Numbered from the stretch's first letter, positions 33,953 through 42,925 are shown. The stretch is 64,000 nucleotides of DNA from Bradyrhizobium sp. Ghvi (GCF_900115265.1 NZ_FOVU01000001.1:62001-126000); one strand, 5' to 3'. Notes: a model not told the origin generated them from the sequence alone. Made by a program: numbers and translations.

Positions 33953-35029
33953 TCAAAACACCTTGCGGATCCAGTTGTGCGGATCGTTGGTGCGGCCGTA
34001 CTGGATGTCGACGAGCTGCTTGCGCAGGCCCATGGCGACGGGACCGGCGGCGCCGCCCGAGATCTCGAAATCGCCGCTGACCGAGCGCACCTTGCCGATC
34101 GGCGAGATCACGGCCGCGGTGCCGCAGGCGAAGGCTTCCTTCAGCCTGCCCGAGGCCGCATCCTTGCGCCACTGGTCGAGCGAATACGGCTCCTCGCGCA
34201 CGGTCTTTCCGGCATCGCGGGCGAGCGCGATGATGGAGTCGCGGGTGATGCCGGGCAGGATGGTGCCGAGCGGCGGCGTCGACAGCGAGCCATCGTCGAA
34301 CACGAAGAAGATGTTCATGCCGCCAAGCTCCTCGATGTAGCGACGCTCGATCGCATCGAGGAAGACGACCTGATCGCAGCCATGCTGGATCGCTTCGGCC
34401 TGGGCACGCAGGCTCGCAGCATAGTTGCCGCCGCATTTGACCGCGCCGGTGCCGCCGACGGCGGCGCGCGTGTAATTCTCGGAGACCCAGATCGAGACCG
34501 GAGCGGGGCCGCCTTTGAAATAGGAGCCAACGGGCGAGGCGATCACCGCGAAGATGTATTCCGACGACGGCTTCACGCCGAGGAAGGTCTCGCTCGCAAT
34601 CATGAAAGGCCGCAGATAAAGGCTGCCCTCGCCGCCTGGCATCCAGGCGCGATCGATGCGCACGAGCTGCTCGACGGCCTCGATGAAGACGTCCTCGGGC
34701 AGTTGCGCCATCGCCATGCGATCGGCGGAGTCCTTGAAGCGGCGCGAATTGGCATCGGGACGGAACAGATTCACGCCGCCGTCGTCACGCTTGTAGGCCT
34801 TCAGGCCCTCGAAGATTTCCTGGGCGTAGTGCAGGACCGCGCCGGCCGGATCCATCTGGAAGTTGGCGCGCGCCTCGATCTTCGCCTCGTACCAGCCGCC
34901 TTTGGCCTGGTTGTAGCGGACGATCGCCATGTGATCGGTGAAGACCCGCCCGAAGCCGGGATCCACAAGCTTGGCGACCCGGTCCTTTTCAGGTGTCGGG
35001 TTGGATGCGGGCTGGATGTCGAATTTCAT
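33953..35029 (-). CDS. ilvE: Branched-chain amino acid aminotransferase
   Basis: 358 residues from the ATG at 35029, preceded at 7 bases by AAGGA. Transfers the amino group to or from Leu, Ile and Val with PLP. Fold-type IV group II enzyme: AQEIFEGLKAYKRDDG, RPFMIASETFLGV, AVKCGGNYAASLRAQAEA (PLP Lys), YIEELGGMNIFFVFDDGSLSTPPLGTILPGITRDSI and EAFACGTAAVISPIG. The 347-base gap up to the MarR gene is the divergent promoter region and includes a candidate operator (35314-35349). Longer in-frame upstream starts have no coding character. Confidence 0.95.
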   Translation of the reverse strand: MKFDIQPASNPTPEKDRVAKLVDPGFGRVFTDHMAIVRYNQAKGGWYEAKIEARANFQMDPAGAVLHYAQEIFEGLKAYKRDDGGVNLFRPDANSRRFKDSADRMAMAQLPEDVFIEAVEQLVRIDRAWMPGGEGSLYLRPFMIASETFLGVKPSSEYIFAVIASPVGSYFKGGPAPVSIWVSENYTRAAVGGTGAVKCGGNYAASLRAQAEAIQHGCDQVVFLDAIERRYIEELGGMNIFFVFDDGSLSTPPLGTILPGITRDSIIALARDAGKTVREEPYSLDQWRKDAASGRLKEAFACGTAAVISPIGKVRSVSGDFEISGGAAGPVAMGLRKQLVDIQYGRTNDPHNWIRKVF

Positions 35030-35313
35030 GCTCATGTCCTTGGCTCCCGCTGCCGATGGCGGCGCCGTTCCGGCGCCCGCCTGCCCGCTTTCGGGCCCGG
35101 CTGGCTTGATGTGGTTTCTGGCTGGACCGCCGCCAGCCTTGTTACGGCCGGTTTCCGTGGCCAGCATGTCGCCTGAGGACATGCTTTTGCGGAAGGCGGA
35201 AGTCCAGTATGTTTTGCCGAAATGCCGCTCGACAATCGCACGGTAGATCTGATCCGGCCGTCGTCGCCTGTCCGGCTCACTCCGGCCGCTCCTAGGAAAT
35301 GCCACCCGCCGCG

Positions 35314-35349
35314 AAAACGATCTAATATTTCGTGCGGGCTGATCGTTTT
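35314..35349. promoter_or_regulatory. Inverted repeat AAAACGATC-N18-GATCGTTTT upstream of the MarR gene
   Basis: Perfect 9-base arms at 35314-35322 and 35341-35349, ending 27 bases before the marR-type start codon. MarR regulators bind palindromes near their own promoters, so this is a plausible operator. The arm spacing of 27 bases centre to centre is long for one dimer and would suit two sites or a looped complex. It also lies in the ilvE leader region. Confidence 0.5.
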
Positions 35350-35376
35350 GTAACATTGAACCCAAGATACGTCAAT

Positions 35377-35916
35377 ATGCCTGACATAAATTTCGCGACT
35401 TCCTCTCAGGACGCTGCCGCGTCACGACCGGCAGCAGGCGATGGAGGCAATTTGCGCTGGGATATCATCGAGCTCTTGTTCTTCGCCTATCGCGATTTCG
35501 TCGGCGATCCCGACCAGGAGCTGGAGGCTTTCGGGTTCGGCCGGGCCCATCACCGGGTCATGCACTTCGTCTATCGCTACCCCGGCCTGAAGGTCGCCGA
35601 TCTGCTCGATGTCCTGCGCATCACAAAACAGTCGCTCGGCCGGGTGCTCAAGCAGCTCCTGGACGAGGGCTATATCGTGCAAAAGACCGGCGACAACGAC
35701 CGCCGCCAGCGCCTGCTCTACGCGACGCCGAAGGGCGAAGCGCTGGTGCAGAAGCTCGCTGGTCTGCAGACGACACGCATCACCAAGGCGCTTGCCGAGA
35801 TGGCGCCTGATGATGCCGAGACCGTCAAGCGCTTCCTGCGCGCGATGATCGACCGCGACGATCCCGATAAGGTGCTCGAGACGATCTTCGCCTCCGTCAA
35901 CCACAACAAGGAGTGA
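35377..35916 (+). CDS. MarR family transcriptional regulator (PetP-like)
   Basis: 179 residues from the ATG at 35377. The winged helix is at about 60-130: FGRAHHRVMHFVYRYPGLKVADLLDVLRITKQSLGRVLKQLLDEGYIVQKTGDNDRRQRLLYATPKGEAL, with the MarR DxRxxR wing (DNDRRQRLL). It overlaps the next gene by 4 bases (GTGA). A MarR gene followed by an OmpR-type regulator is the arrangement of petP-petR in Rhodobacter, and here a kinase gene follows as well. Confidence 0.87.
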   Translation: MPDINFATSSQDAAASRPAAGDGGNLRWDIIELLFFAYRDFVGDPDQELEAFGFGRAHHRVMHFVYRYPGLKVADLLDVLRITKQSLGRVLKQLLDEGYIVQKTGDNDRRQRLLYATPKGEALVQKLAGLQTTRITKALAEMAPDDAETVKRFLRAMIDRDDPDKVLETIFASVNHNKE

Positions 35917-36644
35917 CCGTGCCGCTCGCTGCCACGCTCGCCCGCCCGCCGGCGCAACCGGCCGACGATGCCCCGCATCTCTTGCTCGTCGACGACGATC
36001 GCCGTATCCGCGATCTCCTGTCGCGCTTCCTCGCCGCTGAAGGCTATCGCGTCACCACGGCCGCCAGCGCCGGCGATGCCCGCGCCAAACTGCTCGGGCT
36101 GCATTTCGACTTGCTGATCCTCGACGTGATGATGCCCGGCGAGACCGGCTTCGATCTCGCCCGCTTCATTCGCACGTCCTCCTCGGTCCCGATCGTGATG
36201 CTGACCGCGCGGCACGAAGCCGAGGCCCGCATCGAGGGCCTGCAGATCGGCGCCGACGATTACGTCGCAAAGCCGTTCGAGCCGCGCGAGCTGGCGCTGC
36301 GCATCAACAACATCCTCAAGCGCGCCGCGCCACCGGTCCAGACGGCGGCGGTGGAGAAGATCGCATTCGGTCCCTACGTCTATCATCTCGATCGCGGCGA
36401 ATTGCGCCAAGGCGAGGAGGTCATCCACCTCACCGACCGCGAGCGCGAGATGCTGCGGATCCTCTCGGAGACGCCGGGCGAGACCGTGCCGCGCAGTGCG
36501 CTGACCGGCAATGGCAGCGTCAACGAGCGGGCCGTCGACGTGCAGATCAACCGCCTCAGGCGCAAGATCGAGACCGATCCAGCCAATCCGCTGTTCCTGC
36601 AGGCGGTGCGCGGCATCGGCTACCGGCTGGTAGCCTCGCCGTAG
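35913..36644 (+). CDS. OmpR-family response regulator (PetR-like)
   Basis: 243 residues starting at the GTG that overlaps the MarR stop (an in-frame GTG at 35919 is an alternative). The receiver domain has the acidic pair LLLVDDDRR, phospho-acceptor Asp71 (LLILDVMMPG), Thr in VMLTARHE and Lys in YVAKPFEPRE. The C-terminal winged helix (LTDREREMLRILSETPGETVPRSAL...VDVQINRLRRKIETDPANPLFLQAVRGIGYRL) binds DNA. Its cognate kinase is the next gene. The family resembles PetR, which is needed for cytochrome bc1 expression in Rhodobacter capsulatus; that role is not shown here. Confidence 0.93.
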   Translation: MTVPLAATLARPPAQPADDAPHLLLVDDDRRIRDLLSRFLAAEGYRVTTAASAGDARAKLLGLHFDLLILDVMMPGETGFDLARFIRTSSSVPIVMLTARHEAEARIEGLQIGADDYVAKPFEPRELALRINNILKRAAPPVQTAAVEKIAFGPYVYHLDRGELRQGEEVIHLTDREREMLRILSETPGETVPRSALTGNGSVNERAVDVQINRLRRKIETDPANPLFLQAVRGIGYRLVASP

Positions 36645-36663
36645 AAACAGTGAAGCGCGCTAG

Positions 36664-38052
36664 ATGAGCACGATCGATACCGGCCTGACGCTGCTCAAGA
36701 GCGCCGCCGGCCGCGTCTCTGCCGCCAATGGTTGGATGGGCAATGCGTTCAAGGGCTGGATGCCGACCGGCCTCTACGCCCGCGCGCTGCTCATCATGAT
36801 CGTGCCGATGGTGATCCTGCAATCGGTCGTCGCCTTCGTGTTCATGGAGCGGCATTGGAACACGGTAACGCGCCGCCTGTCGGCCGCGGTGGTGCAGGAT
36901 ATCGCCGCGCTGATCGATGTCTACAAGGGCTATCCGCAAGACAAGGATCGCGATCAGATCCGTCGCATCGCCCAGCAGCGTCTCGGCCTCGTCGTCGATT
37001 TCCTGCCTCCCGGCGACATGCCGCCGCCGGGACCCAAGCCGTTCTTCTCGCTGCTCGACCAGACGCTGTCGGTGCAGCTCGGCCGCCAGATCGGACGCTC
37101 ATTCTGGATCGACACGGTCGGCCGCTCCAACCTGGTCGAGATCCGCATCCAGCTCGATGATGCCGTGATGCGCGTGTTCGCGCAGCGCAGCGCCGCCTAT
37201 GCCTCCAACTCGGAAATCTTCCTATTCTGGATGGTCGGCACGTCCTCGATCCTCCTGATCGTCGCCGTGCTGTTCCTGCGCAATCAGATCAAGCCGATCC
37301 TCCGGCTTGCCGACGCGGCCGAAAGCTTCGGCAAGGGCCGCGAGGCACCGAACTTCAGACCCAGAGGCGCGCGCGAGGTGCGCCGCGCGGCTGTCGCCTT
37401 CCTGGAGATGAAGTCGCGCATCGAGCGCACGATGGAGCAGCGCACCGCAATGCTGGCCGGCGTCAGCCACGATCTGCGCACCATCCTCACCCGTTTCAAG
37501 CTGGAGCTGGCGCTGATCGGCGACAGCCCCGAGCTGGAGGGCATGCGCAAGGACGTCGACGAGATGTCGATGATGCTGGAGGACTACCTCGCCTTCGCGC
37601 GCGGCGATTCCGGCGAGCAATCGCAGCCGACCGACATGGCGCAGGCGCTCGAGGAATTGCGCAGCGACGCCGAGCGCCACGGCCACACCGCGACGGTGAC
37701 ATTCAGCGGCCTGCCGGTCGTGACGGTGAAGCCGGCCTCGTTCAAGCGCTGCCTCGCCAACCTCGTCACCAATGCCGCGCGCTACGGCAAGGCCATCGCC
37801 ATCTCCGGCCAGCGCGATCACCGCTATCTGACCGTGACGGTCGACGACGATGGCCCGGGCATTCCAGCGCATCTGCGCGAGGAAGTATTCAAGCCGTTCC
37901 TCCGGCTCGACAATGCCCGCAACCAGGACGAAGGCGGCACCGGCCTTGGCCTCGCGATCGCGCGTGACATCGCCCGCTCCCATGGCGGCGACATTACGCT
38001 GAGTGACAGCCCGATGGGCGGACTGCGCGCGAGCGTCCGGATTCCGGTGTAG
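36664..38052 (+). CDS. Sensor histidine kinase (HAMP-HisKA-HATPase)
   Basis: 462 residues. TM1 at about 41-60, a periplasmic loop of about 125 residues, TM2 at about 185-206, HAMP to about 260, then the phosphorylated His269 in GVSHDLRTILTRFKLEL. The ATPase lobe has NLVTNAARYG (N box), DDDGPGIPAHLR (G1), FLRLDN (F box) and GGTGLGLAIARDIARSHGG (G2). It is the third gene of the MarR-RR-HK operon and probably phosphorylates the adjacent regulator. The stimulus is unknown; overall layout resembles EnvZ-type kinases. Confidence 0.93.
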   Translation: MSTIDTGLTLLKSAAGRVSAANGWMGNAFKGWMPTGLYARALLIMIVPMVILQSVVAFVFMERHWNTVTRRLSAAVVQDIAALIDVYKGYPQDKDRDQIRRIAQQRLGLVVDFLPPGDMPPPGPKPFFSLLDQTLSVQLGRQIGRSFWIDTVGRSNLVEIRIQLDDAVMRVFAQRSAAYASNSEIFLFWMVGTSSILLIVAVLFLRNQIKPILRLADAAESFGKGREAPNFRPRGAREVRRAAVAFLEMKSRIERTMEQRTAMLAGVSHDLRTILTRFKLELALIGDSPELEGMRKDVDEMSMMLEDYLAFARGDSGEQSQPTDMAQALEELRSDAERHGHTATVTFSGLPVVTVKPASFKRCLANLVTNAARYGKAIAISGQRDHRYLTVTVDDDGPGIPAHLREEVFKPFLRLDNARNQDEGGTGLGLAIARDIARSHGGDITLSDSPMGGLRASVRIPV

Positions 38053-38060
38053 CTGCTCTT

Positions 38061-38217
38061 ACCTCGCCCCGCTTGCGGGGAGAGGTCGGATCGCTCTTGC
38101 GATCCGGGTGAGGGGTACCGGTACTTCGACGAGCGCGCGTGTGGAGAGAGGCCCCTCACCGCAGCCCTCTCAGCGCGAGCGAAGCTCGTCGCGGCCCCGC
38201 AAGAGCAGGGCGAGGGA
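38061..38217. repeat. Dispersed palindromic repeat, class D
   Basis: CTCGCCCCGCTTGCGGGGAGAGG hairpin, CGGATCGCTCTTGCGATCCG hairpin, GGTGAGGGG, then GGCCCCTCACC, CAGCGCGAGCGAAGCTCGTCGC and CCCCGCAAGAGCAGGG. It separates the kinase operon from the convergent DUF3617 gene. Confidence 0.73.
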
Positions 38218-38229
38218 GCGCACCGTCTA

Positions 38230-38760
38230 TTACTTCGGCAGCAGCGCCTTCAGCTTGTCGACGTCGCGCACATTCATCTTGAAGCCGCCGGGCATGACAA
38301 TGTCGCCGGGCTTCTGCTCCGGCTTGCAGGCACCGAGCCATTTCGCTTCCAACGTCATGGTGGTGTCGCGCCCAGCATTGCCTGCAGCGCCGCCTTGCGC
38401 GTGCGTGGAGGTCTTCACCGTATAGGCCGAGTTGAAGTCGCCCGTGATCTCGGCATGCGAGGTGGTGTTGATGCCGGCGATGCTGCACTCGGAATCGCTG
38501 ACATAGCCGGTCGCGGTCTTCTTGACCTCCTGCTTGGCGCAGACCTGCTTGGCCATCGGCGAGATGTTGTTGCTCATCTCCTTGTCGACGCTCTCGTCAG
38601 TGCAGTGCTGCATGGTCATCTCCGGCATCGCGGAGCCGGACCTGACCATCTTCATTTCCCAGAGACCAGCCTTGCGCACCGGCAGATCGTCGGCGAAGGC
38701 GCTCCCCGCCGACGACACGATGCAAACGACTGATGCGAGCAAAGCAAGCTTGCGCGTCAT
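38230..38760 (-). CDS. DUF3617 domain secreted protein
   Basis: 176 residues from the ATG at 38760. Signal peptide (LALLASVVCIVSSAGSAFA, cleavage before DD). The mature part, LPVRKAGLWEMKMVRSGSAMPEMTMQHCTDESVDKEM...VCAKQEVKKTATGYVSDSECSIAGINTTSHAEITGDFNSAYTVKTSTHAQG, is the DUF3617 pattern with the conserved GLWE start and paired cysteines. Periplasmic; function unknown. Confidence 0.82.
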   Translation of the reverse strand: MTRKLALLASVVCIVSSAGSAFADDLPVRKAGLWEMKMVRSGSAMPEMTMQHCTDESVDKEMSNNISPMAKQVCAKQEVKKTATGYVSDSECSIAGINTTSHAEITGDFNSAYTVKTSTHAQGGAAGNAGRDTTMTLEAKWLGACKPEQKPGDIVMPGGFKMNVRDVDKLKALLPK

Positions 38761-38807
38761 AGGAGAGCCTCCCGGCCGAGATGTCGTGGCTGGCGTCCCG
38801 AAATGCC

Positions 38808-39113
38808 TCAGTACAGCGTGCGGATCGGCCGATCGGCTGCGCCGTAGGGCACCCAACGGCAGGCGAACGAGATGTAGCCGCCCTCATAGGCCTGCACAGC
38901 GAGGAATTTCACCACCTTGCCGTAGCGTGCACAGTGATCGACCGCGACCTGCCGCGCATCAACCTGCGTCGCCATCGAATAGGCGATGATGCCGCCGGTG
39001 TCGTTGCCCTTGAAAGGTGGCACCGGAAGGAGGTCGGCGCGCGCCGGCTGGCTCGCCAGCATTCCCGAGACAACCAGGCTGGCAAGAAGGCCCGCGGCCG
39101 CAATGATTCGCAT
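38808..39113 (-). CDS. Small exported hypothetical protein
   Basis: 101 residues from the ATG at 39113, with GGAG 8 bases upstream. A signal peptide (IIAAAGLLASLVVSGMLASQPARA) is followed by LLPVPPFKGNDTGGIIAYSMATQVDARQVAVDHCARYGKVVKFLAVQAYEGGYISFACRWVPYG, which has two cysteines that could form a disulfide. No family recognised; the length and composition suggest a small periplasmic protein. Confidence 0.72.
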   Translation of the reverse strand: MRIIAAAGLLASLVVSGMLASQPARADLLPVPPFKGNDTGGIIAYSMATQVDARQVAVDHCARYGKVVKFLAVQAYEGGYISFACRWVPYGAADRPIRTLY

Positions 39114-39295
39114 TCCCGTCACTCCGATTGATCGCCGGCACTCTACGGTGCCGGCAGGGCGGTGAAAAGAACGGAAAGCCTGCTGGCTGCGACGTTGTGA
39201 TCAACTCCCGGCCAAGTGTTGCCGCGCTGCACTTGACCTCTTCCAACCTTCGCGGCACCGTCCTTCCCTCGCAAGACCAGCTGTCCGGATTGCCC

Positions 39296-39757
39296 ATGCG
39301 CGCCCCCTTCCTGAAATCGCTCCGCTTTGCCGCCGTTCTCGGCCTCATGTTGGGAGCGTTGTCGCTCGGCGAGGCCAAGGCGGCCAATCCGCTGGAGCTG
39401 AACTTCTGGCTGAGCGGGCCGCGCTATGACGGCGCCGTTGCCGATTGCGACAAGGCGCTGCCGACGATTGCGACCCAGTTCTGGGAGAAGGAAAGCTCCT
39501 TCTGGAATTCGTCGTTGAAGATCACGGGCTTCGCCGCCGTTCACGAGGTCGCATTCCGGCCTTGGGCATCCGACAACATTCCGCGCAGATACTGCACCGC
39601 TGACGCCATGCTCACCGATGGCAAGGTGCGCAAGGTGCATTTCTCGCTCATCGAGGATGGCGGCTTTGCCGGCTACGGCAATGGCGTCGAATGGTGCGTG
39701 GTCGGACTCGACCGCGACTGGGCCTACAACCCGTCCTGCCGCGCCGCCAAGCCCTAA
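39296..39757 (+). CDS. Exported hypothetical protein
   Basis: 153 residues from the ATG at 39296. Signal peptide (FLKSLRFAAVLGLMLGALSLGEAKA), then a mature domain with four cysteines (VADCDKAL, RRYCTADAML, GVEWCVVGLDR, NPSCRAAKP) that look paired into disulfides. SYMB-like features of known families are absent. Conserved-looking secreted protein; function unknown. Divergent from the preceding small exported gene. Confidence 0.7.
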   Translation: MRAPFLKSLRFAAVLGLMLGALSLGEAKAANPLELNFWLSGPRYDGAVADCDKALPTIATQFWEKESSFWNSSLKITGFAAVHEVAFRPWASDNIPRRYCTADAMLTDGKVRKVHFSLIEDGGFAGYGNGVEWCVVGLDRDWAYNPSCRAAKP

Positions 39758-39876
39758 GCCGAAGAGTTTGATTCGAGCCGATCCAGCGGCAGATCGCCGA
39801 TCCGCTCAAATTTTGTTCTTGAAATGTTCCTGTCGGCTGCTAGGCTGATTGCACAGTCTGGTTGAGAGGCGTTGCC

Positions 39877-40590
39877 ATGTTTCATTTTAGATTGCATTCG
39901 TTCTCCCGTCTCGTGATCTCCCTGACCCTTCCCCTGGTTCTTGCCGCCGGGTCGATCGCGCTGACCGGCGGCGCGATCGCACAGGACAAGCGACAGAACG
40001 CGCCCGGCGAATTTGATTTCTACGTGCTGTCCTTGTCATGGTCGCCGTCCTTCTGCGAGGAAGCCGCCGAGCGCGGTCGTGGCGGCGGACGCTCGAACAT
40101 CCAGTGCGAGGGACGGCCCTATTCCTTCGTGGTGCACGGGCTTTGGCCGCAATACGAGAACGGCTTTCCGGAATATTGCCAGCGCCCCTCGCCGCGGCTG
40201 AACCGCAGCATCGTCTCCTCGATGCTCGATTTGATGCCAGCGCCGGGCCTGATCTTCAATGAATGGGACAAGCACGGCACCTGCTCCGGGCTGACCGATC
40301 GCAATTATTTCGAGACGATCCGCAAGGCGCGCGCCGCGATCAAGATCCCAGCCGAATATCTCGATCTGTCGGAGACCAAGACCGTAGCGCCGGGTGAGGT
40401 GGAGGAAGCCTTCATCAAGGCCAATCCCGGCCTGAGCAGCGCAGCCGTCTCGGTTACCTGCAACAAGACCCGACTCTCCGAAGTCCGCATCTGCCTCAGC
40501 AAGGACCTGCAATTCCGCGCCTGCGAGGAGCTCGAACGTCGCGCCTGCCGCCGCGACCAGGTGACCATGCCGCCGATCAGGGGCGGATGA
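39877..40590 (+). CDS. Ribonuclease T2 family protein, secreted
   Basis: 237 residues from the ATG at 39877 (GAGAGG 7 bases upstream). Signal peptide to about residue 35. Both catalytic segments are present: CAS-1 FVVHGLWPQY (His87) and CAS-2 EWDKHGTC (Glu and His133), so it should be an active, non-specific RNA endonuclease working in the periplasm, like E. coli RNase I. Cysteines in CEEAAERGRG, CEGRP, CQRPS and the C-terminal RACEELERRAC fit disulfides. Confidence 0.92.
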   Translation: MFHFRLHSFSRLVISLTLPLVLAAGSIALTGGAIAQDKRQNAPGEFDFYVLSLSWSPSFCEEAAERGRGGGRSNIQCEGRPYSFVVHGLWPQYENGFPEYCQRPSPRLNRSIVSSMLDLMPAPGLIFNEWDKHGTCSGLTDRNYFETIRKARAAIKIPAEYLDLSETKTVAPGEVEEAFIKANPGLSSAAVSVTCNKTRLSEVRICLSKDLQFRACEELERRACRRDQVTMPPIRGG

Positions 40591-40600
40591 GGCCACAATC

Positions 40601-40704
40601 GTCATTCCGGGGCGCGCAAAGCGCGAGCCCGGAATCCATCGACCCGCATGGCCGGTGGCGGAATGGATTCGGAGCCCGGTGCTGCGCACCGCCCGGAACG
40701 ACGG
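40601..40704. repeat. Dispersed palindromic repeat, class A
   Basis: GTCATTCCGGGGCGCGC with GCGCGAGCCCGGAATCCATC at the left, GAATGGATTC and GCCCGGAACGACGGG at the right, between RNase T2 and rlmJ. Confidence 0.72.
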
Positions 40705-40741
40705 GAGTTACTTTCATCGCGCGATGTCGTAACTCTGCGCC

Positions 40742-41602
40742 ATGAACTACCGCCACGCCTTTCACGCCGGCAATTTCGCCGATGTCATCAAGCACATCGT
40801 GCTGGCCCGCATTCTCACCTATTTGCAGGACAAGCCGGCCGCCTTCCGCGTCATCGACACCCATGCGGGCGCCGGCCTCTATGATCTCGACAGCGACGAG
40901 GCGCGCCGCGGCGGCGAGTGGCTGACCGGGATCGCGCGGCTGATGCAGGCGCGCCTCTCGAACGAGAGCGTCGCGCTGACCAAGCCGTACTTGGACATCG
41001 TCCGCGCCTTCAATCCGAAGGGCGAGCTCAAGGCTTACCCGGGCTCGCCGCTGATCGCGCGCGGCCTGATGCGGCCACAGGACCGGCTCGTGGCCTGCGA
41101 GCTCGAGCCGAAGGCGCGCAAGGCGCTGATCGACGTGCTGCGGCGCGACGAACAAGCCCGCGTGGTCGATCTCGACGGCTGGATGGCGCTGCCGGCTTTC
41201 GTGCCGCCGAAGGAGCGGCGCGGGCTGGTGCTGATCGATCCACCTTTCGAGGCGAAAGACGAGTTCGAAAGATTGGGCGGTGCCTTCTCCACGGCCTTCG
41301 CGAAATGGCCGACCGGTATCTACGTAATCTGGTACCCCGCCAAATCCAGGCGCGCCACCGATGCGCTGGCGCAACTTGTGGCGCGCGCCGCAGCTGCAGC
41401 AAAGCCGCAGGGCAAATGCCTGCGGCTCGAATTCAGCGTAGCACCACAAGCCGACGGCGCGACGCTCACTTCTGCCGGGCTCCTGATCGTCAATCCGCCA
41501 TACACGCTGCAAAGCGAGCTCAAGACGATCCTGCCGGAACTGGAAGTGCCGCTCGGCCAAGGGGGTGCCGCCAGATTCCGATTGGAGGTGCCCAAGCCTT
41601 AA
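40742..41602 (+). CDS. rlmJ: 23S rRNA (adenine2030-N6)-methyltransferase RlmJ
   Basis: 286 residues. MNYRHAFHAGNFADVIKH is the characteristic RlmJ start, followed by FRVIDTHAGAGLYDL (SAM site) and LIDPPFEAKDEFERL, the DPPF catalytic motif at Asp166, and WYPAKSR. It methylates A2030 of 23S rRNA in E. coli. Full length. No operon partner. Confidence 0.93.
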   Translation: MNYRHAFHAGNFADVIKHIVLARILTYLQDKPAAFRVIDTHAGAGLYDLDSDEARRGGEWLTGIARLMQARLSNESVALTKPYLDIVRAFNPKGELKAYPGSPLIARGLMRPQDRLVACELEPKARKALIDVLRRDEQARVVDLDGWMALPAFVPPKERRGLVLIDPPFEAKDEFERLGGAFSTAFAKWPTGIYVIWYPAKSRRATDALAQLVARAAAAAKPQGKCLRLEFSVAPQADGATLTSAGLLIVNPPYTLQSELKTILPELEVPLGQGGAARFRLEVPKP

Positions 41603-41866
41603 CTCGAAGCCGTAACACTCCGGCATTCTTGGGAAAAATATGCAGGAGCGGTAGTCAATTCGCAGAGAACCGTATTATGCTGTTTCCGTGACTGGCTTTA
41701 CGTTCCGCTTCCGCGAATGGTTGCGGCGGAGTGAAGGCCTAAGAAAGATCCGGTCGGATCGATAAGGTCCGCCCAAGGATGGCCAGCTCCCGGGCTCCGT
41801 GATGCCCGGTCATGTTGCGACGCGCGTCTGCGTTGCGACGGAGGAGCAATGAGGGGGAGTTTCCCG

Positions 41867-42082
41867 ATGGCCATGACGGGAACGGTCAAGTTCTTCAACG
41901 GCGAGCGCGGCTACGGTTTTATCAAGCCGGATGACGGCGGTCGCGACGTCTTCGTTCACATCACCGCTGTAGAGCGGGCGGGACTGAAGGACCTTGCCGA
42001 AGGACAGCGGATCACATTCGAAGTCGAACCGGACAAGAAGGGGAAAGGCCCGAAGGCGGTCAATCTCGTGATCCTTTCCTAG
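41867..42082 (+). CDS. cspA: Cold-shock domain protein
   Basis: 71-residue CSD protein starting MAMTGTVKFFNGERGYGFIKP (RNP1 GYGFIKP) with RNP2 DVFVHI. It binds single-stranded nucleic acid as an RNA chaperone. GGGGGAG lies 7 bases before the ATG at 41867. The 160-base leader (41700-41866) has several short repeats and GC-rich stems and could be a thermosensing 5' UTR like that of E. coli cspA. The gene's 3' end faces the omp gene across a terminator. Confidence 0.93.
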   Translation: MAMTGTVKFFNGERGYGFIKPDDGGRDVFVHITAVERAGLKDLAEGQRITFEVEPDKKGKGPKAVNLVILS

Positions 42083-42108
42083 CGGACCTTGCTCCAAACG
42101 ATCGGCGC

Positions 42109-42137
42109 AAAAAAGTCCCGGCCGCGAGCGGCCGGGA
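42109..42137 (-). terminator. Rho-independent terminator of the omp gene
   Basis: On the minus strand TCCCGGCCG-ctcg-CGGCCGGGA (9-base stem, 42116-42137) is followed by CTTTTTTGC, the classical GC stem plus T-run. It lies 32 bases beyond the stop of the porin gene. Confidence 0.85.
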
Positions 42138-42168
42138 GGTTGTAGTCCGGTACTTTCTTATTTGGCTA

Positions 42169-42795
42169 TCAGAAGTGATAGTTCACGCCTGCACGCACAA
42201 TGCTGGCGCTATAGCCGTTTGACACGCCTGTAATCGCGAACTGGCTCGTCGACAGATCGACGTAGAGATATTCGAGTTTCGCGCTCCAGTTCGGCGCGAG
42301 GCCGACTTCCGCACCGACGCCGGCGGTCCATCCCGCCGAGGTGTGGGTCTCCGTCCCGTTGAAGGTCTGCGCGCGCAGCTCGCCGAAGGCGAGGCCCGCG
42401 GTGCCGTAGAACAGCACGTTGCTGAACGCATAGCCGGCGCGGCCGCGCAGGGTGCCGAACCACGGATTGGAGAACTTCCAGGACGCGAAGGTATCGTCGG
42501 CACCGGCGGCCTGGATGTCGCCTTCGACGCCGAAGACCCACGGGCCGTTCTGGAAGTTGTAGCCGGCCTGCACGCCACCGATGAAGCCGGAGGGCTTCAC
42601 GGACGTGTTGCTCACCGAGCCCCACTCGTAGCCGACGTTGCCGCCCAGATAGGGACCAGCCCAGCTATAGGCGTTGAGCGGCTGGTTGACGGTATAGGGT
42701 GCACGCTGCCCGTAATTGAGATCGGCGGCCTCCGCCGAAGCTGTCCAGCCGGCAGCAACCAACGCGGCCGCGCCCACAACGAGCCTCTTCATCAC
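42169..42795 (-). CDS. Omp25/Omp31-like outer-membrane beta-barrel protein
   Basis: 208 residues. Signal peptide MKRLVVGAAALVAAGWTASAEAADL. The mature barrel has GGNVGYEWGSV, GGVQAGYNFQNGPWVFGVEGDIQAAG, GRAGYAFSNVLFYGTAGLAFGE and the C-terminal strand ASIVRAGVNYHF ending in Phe, as in the rhizobial RopB/Omp25/Omp31 eight-stranded porin-like family. Outer-membrane structural or adhesin role. Upstream lie candidate CtrA boxes shared with uvrC, which diverges from it. Confidence 0.88.
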   Translation of the reverse strand: MMKRLVVGAAALVAAGWTASAEAADLNYGQRAPYTVNQPLNAYSWAGPYLGGNVGYEWGSVSNTSVKPSGFIGGVQAGYNFQNGPWVFGVEGDIQAAGADDTFASWKFSNPWFGTLRGRAGYAFSNVLFYGTAGLAFGELRAQTFNGTETHTSAGWTAGVGAEVGLAPNWSAKLEYLYVDLSTSQFAITGVSNGYSASIVRAGVNYHF

Positions 42796-42910
42796 TTAAC
42801 TCCAACGCAACTGCCGCAACGCCCTGCGATGCCCGCGCCGCCGCGCCAGGCCAGACCGCATGGTTACGGAACCACCACTTTTTCGCGTAGGATTTATCGA
42901 GAGTTTTAAG

Positions 42911-42925
42911 TTAAAGGCCTGTTAA
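42911..42925. promoter_or_regulatory. Candidate CtrA box 1 (TTAA-N7-TTAA)
   Basis: TTAA-AGGCCTG-TTAA at 42911-42925 matches the alphaproteobacterial CtrA consensus TTAA-N7-TTAA exactly. It is in the 250-base divergent region between the omp gene and uvrC, with a second match 41 bases away. Confidence 0.45.
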
